Source: Eretmocerus hayati (Eukaryota; Arthropoda; Insecta; Hymenoptera; Aphelinidae). From it: 64,000 nt of DNA. The notes under the pieces are model-generated. The model was not told where the DNA came from and ran no database searches. It worked only from the letters and a program-made list of their open reading frames with translations. The translations under genes and the position numbers were made by a program. Location of the stretch: contig CM056744.1 in NCBI GenBank assembly GCA_029851415.1, positions 101,837,338 through 101,901,337 of the forward strand, in the 5' to 3' direction. Shown piece by piece: positions 60,624 through 64,000 of the stretch (positions are counted from its first letter, which is position 1; every line of letters begins with the position of its first letter).

Positions 60624-62383
60624 ACCATATGTATCCAACGGATGAATGACTATAAGCCTCAATACATTTTTCTAATTTCAACTTGTTCAAATGTGCACTG
60701 TCATTTGGGAATACCTCTTGCCTGAGCAATGTAGGAACACGACAAGTAGTCTTGCGCAAAGAGTTCGAACTCGTCAAGCCTTTTGCTTTTATAGGGGAAC
60801 AGAAAGTTATTTCGAACGAACTCCGATGAGTGACAGGAGTAATACCGACTTCTGAATCACCACCCTTGTCCCTGTTCGATCTCTCAGAACGGGTATTCTC
60901 ACGTCAGGAGTAGGTATTATTCAATGAAATACAAGCCTTTTGTTGGGACAGAAAATATTTCCAGCATACAGGACTCTGCTGAGTGTTGGGAGAGTAAACC
61001 GCTACCCATGCATGGTCCGATCACATAACCCAATAACCATATAAACGTTTCAATAATAACCTCCATAACTGATTCATAGTACTAACTGAATATGGAGCCG
61101 AAATTCCACACGTTTGCATAAGCATCAAATGGAATTTCGCACAACACCGACCACAACTTGATGCAGGTCACGTGAAATTATCTAAAATTTATCACGCAGT
61201 TCTCAACGAGGTTTGAACTCAGCATGTTATATACATCTCATAATAGCACAACATCAATAACCATAACACGGTGATAATATAGATGCATGATGCTTTACTC
61301 CAACACTCCTATGAAGAGTGGTCTATCCAATATGGGTTTCTAAGTACAAAAGAGAGCAACATTTTGAAGGGAGCTAGTCCACCACGAAACGCGAATGTTG
61401 CAAGTGACTCAACGCTTATGAAGTACCTCAAAATGTATTTTTGTCTCAAGGCAACACTGATAGAAGTCGACAAAGAATTCTAACAAAATGGTTGAAGAAT
61501 GAATGTAAAATCAAGGTATAAGCTTAATAGTACGAAAAATGTGTAGAACGAGCCGAAAGAAAATCAGCAGAAGTCCATGTTCACGCTATATCTCGCAGTT
61601 TGATGAAATTGATACGGACACAGAAGAGCTAGCCAATGGCAAAATATCCTTGCGAATACCAAGTCGCCTTTTTATATCCAAATGTTTTCGTCGCACTTAT
61701 ACAGTTGAGAGTAAGAATTACAGTTCGTACGCCAACCAACCGAATTTGCCTGACCAATGTCCTTGTCTGTCAATCAGGAATCAATATCCTACTATTATTC
61801 GTTTCAACAATATCACCTATCATGAGGCATATGTGCAAGCATCTTGTCTGACTAGATTCGGTCTTCATCCACTGAGAATCAGCAAATCAAACTTCGTCTT
61901 CTCAGGTACCAAACCGTCGTTATCATAAGGGATGATCAGAGCTATCTCATGCTTAGTTGACTGTCTGGTGAGATCATACACGTCCTCAGATCTTTTATAT
62001 TGCGCCCCATCTCTTTTTTTGACTTTGAAAACTTCTCTTTATTCTTAAAATCTTTCAAGGTGATACATTTCAAATACATATCGTGTCCTTATCTGCCATA
62101 TTCTACATATACACCGCACCAAGCCCTCGAGGGGCCGTATCAGTATTTTGCATTACTTCAATCATGCTTTCGCGTTTCGTACATTAGCTTGTCGTTAGAC
62201 TCGTAGTGTCATTCATGGTAAAATTGAAAAAATCCATATCAATTCTTGGGTTGACTAGAAACTCACTACGTACATTACATCCGTCCACTCGATTCACACT
62301 CACACATCAAAAAATATTTCTCGACATTTTTATTTACATTATTATACAAGGATTCTGTTTACATTTCTGATTTTGTATCACTT
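60624..62383. other. non-coding flank right of the histone cluster
   Basis: Short frames such as 61539-61928 show no domain. About 62300-62383 is the 3' UTR side of the following minus-strand retrotransposon, with AATAAAAATG on the minus strand near 62325. Confidence 0.45.
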
Positions 62384-64000
62384 TCACATGAGTAGGTGGT
62401 GTGGCAACTTGTGCTTGACCGTAAAAGGCGCTGAGTCATGGGTGAGGGTACCTACGTCACTCAAAATATTGATGTCTCTTACTTGTTCTTCGTAAAACGA
62501 CTTCGTACATGTGTATATAGCAGAACTGACGGTTTCAATGTCCAACTCTTCTCGAATTGAGCGCGACGATGTACCAAGCGCAGCATTGATTATCATGCGC
62601 AAAATTTTATTCTGTACCGTCTCTAATTTTTTAATATTAGTTTGACAAGTATTGCCCCATATGGGTGCAGCGTATAACATAATTGGTCTTATGAGTGACT
62701 TATACAATAAAATTTTATTCTTCCTACTCATTATACTCTTTCTATTCATGAGACTATACAACAATGATATTGCTATGTTACACTTCTTTACAATGTGCTC
62801 GATGTGATTAGAGAACAGCAGTTTGTAATCTAATATCACCCCTAGATATTTCGCTTGTGTACTCGGTTTTATTTTTGTATCACCAATCATTATTTCTAAA
62901 CCATCGATTTTTTCCTTGACATTTTTCTTAGAATAGATTACCAGCTCGGTTTTCTTAGCATTAATTTTAATTTTCCACTTATAATAATATATCTCTAGCT
63001 CACTGGAGTGCCTTTGAATGTATTCTACAGCCTTGCATTTCTTCCAGGACGCAGCATAAATTGCCGTGTCATCAGCAAACAAAGCGATATTTGTGCACGG
63101 GTTTCGAGGAATGTCGTTGATATAAAATAAGAATAAAACGGGTCCAAGGATCGAGCCCTGTGGAACACCGGCTACTACGTCTTGTTCACTTGATTCACTG
63201 TTATTCACACTAGTTTTGAATTTTCTGTTTTTGAGATAAGAAATGATAATTTTTATCAAATAATTTGGCAGCTTACTCTGATGTAATTTGTAGACAAGGC
63301 CCTCGTGCCAGACAGTATCAAAAGCTTTTTCAATGTCAAGTAATAACATGGCTGTAGATTTGTTGGTATTATAATTATTGGTAATGAAAGTAGTTAATCG
63401 AGCTAATTGTTGCACAGTACTTCTGTGTCGACGAAAACCAAATTGCTCTGGTATAATAAGTTTATTCGTCTTTTCATGTTCTAAAATGCGATTGAGAAGT
63501 ATTTTCTCGAGAATCTTGCTCAAGGTAGAAAGGAGGCTTATAGGTCTATAATTTTGCGGGTAAAGTTTATCCGTACCTGGCTTGCGGAAGGCCAAGACAT
63601 TAGCTAATTTCCAACTCTCAGGGAAATATGAAAGTCTCATACACGCATTGGAGATATTGGTGAGTTGAACGATCGCTTTCCTCGGCAAATTTTTCAAAAC
63701 AATGTTCTGTATTCCATCAAAGCCCGGTGCTTTTTTGGACTTGGTCTGTTTGATAGCTTTCTTGACCTCGCGGGGTGTTGTAAATTTGATTTCGTCTACA
63801 TTTACTTTAGAACGCGACAAATTCTTGTACACTTGTCTCACTTCTTTCTCAGTCTTCGCGTCACTCATGTTTTCGGTCAAATGATGTACTTTCTCGAAAT
63901 TTTCCGCCAGAACCTCCGCTTTATCTTCGTCTGAGAATACTAGGCCTTGTGGCCCATGTAGAGTTGGAATTTCGCGATCTTGGCCTTTCGCGAGGGACTT
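62384..64000 (-). CDS. non-LTR retrotransposon reverse transcriptase (Jockey-like), cut by the window edge
   Basis: The minus strand is open from 64000 to a stop at 62384-62386, about 538 residues, so the true start lies outside. RT motifs appear in order: NYRPISLLSTLSKILEKIL, FGFRRHRSTVQQL, LLLDIEKAFDTVW (catalytic Asp), AGVPQGSILGPVLF, ALFADDTAIYA (FADD box), KTELVIYSKK and KYLGVILD. The C-terminal segment (YAAPIWGNTCQTNIKKLETV) is also typical of this group. No stop or frameshift is visible. The protein is AT-rich in codon use and clearly a different family from the GC-rich element at 29-34 kb. Confidence 0.93.
   Translation of the reverse strand, partial: KSLAKGQDREIPTLHGPQGLVFSDEDKAEVLAENFEKVHHLTENMSDAKTEKEVRQVYKNLSRSKVNVDEIKFTTPREVKKAIKQTKSKKAPGFDGIQNIVLKNLPRKAIVQLTNISNACMRLSYFPESWKLANVLAFRKPGTDKLYPQNYRPISLLSTLSKILEKILLNRILEHEKTNKLIIPEQFGFRRHRSTVQQLARLTTFITNNYNTNKSTAMLLLDIEKAFDTVWHEGLVYKLHQSKLPNYLIKIIISYLKNRKFKTSVNNSESSEQDVVAGVPQGSILGPVLFLFYINDIPRNPCTNIALFADDTAIYAASWKKCKAVEYIQRHSSELEIYYYKWKIKINAKKTELVIYSKKNVKEKIDGLEIMIGDTKIKPSTQAKYLGVILDYKLLFSNHIEHIVKKCNIAISLLYSLMNRKSIMSRKNKILLYKSLIRPIMLYAAPIWGNTCQTNIKKLETVQNKILRMIINAALGTSSRSIREELDIETVSSAIYTCTKSFYEEQVRDINILSDVGTLTHDSAPFTVKHKLPHHLLM

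Noticed and set aside
61539..61928. 129-residue frame right of the histone cluster
   Set aside because: No recognisable domain, codon pattern or context supports it; kept as non-coding.

Overview
The window is eukaryotic, from an arthropod and most likely an insect. The evidence is a set of intronless replication-dependent histone genes encoding insect-type H1, H2A, H2B, H3 (H3.2 type) and H4, each followed by the metazoan 3' stem-loop, together with BEL/Pao, Ty3, Penelope-like and Jockey-clade retroelements in an AT-rich, repeat-dense background. I do not assign an order or species.

Left part (about 1-28 kb) is a graveyard of mobile elements. It starts with three tightly packed ORFs, the third an integrase with a chromodomain of the kind carried by Maverick/Polinton-like elements, with a changed catalytic residue. 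Then come a Ty3 RNase H fragment, a TA-flanked 840-bp MITE (3260-4099), a 1.44-kb palindrome (5851-7291), and a broken BEL/Pao pol (9539-12815, minus). A 5'-truncated Penelope-like element (PLE) with a GIY-YIG endonuclease sits inside the BEL/Pao copy, between 14-bp target duplications. Two long uncharacterised ORFs (14508-16344) and an LTR-like block (17614-18258) follow. A 1.77-kb element with 36-bp inverted ends lies at 18324-20094. A 454-bp PLE-derived unit (21418-21871) has 13-bp target duplications. Several foldback elements complete this part. The PLE pieces carry hammerhead ribozyme motifs, seen in sequence and not listed as genes.

Right part (28.5-60.6 kb) is a dispersed histone cluster with 15 genes: H2B x4, H2A x4, H3 x3, H4 x3, H1 x1. 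They form divergent pairs (H2A/H2B and H3/H4), each sharing a promoter of about 306 bp or 308-317 bp. Pair orientation flips along the cluster, and the single H1 stands alone. Two of the four H2A/H2B promoters are interrupted by transposons. A complete 4.75-kb Jockey-clade element lies between the TATA box and the transcript leader of one H2A copy. A 1.1-kb inverted-repeat element lies in another promoter. Subtracting each insert and its duplication restores 306 bp in both cases. A 5S rRNA-like sequence (about 45319-45444) and a decayed ~195-bp-period tandem array (about 50.9-53.3 kb) lie between histone genes.

The window ends in a second non-LTR retrotransposon reverse transcriptase (62384 to beyond 64000, minus).
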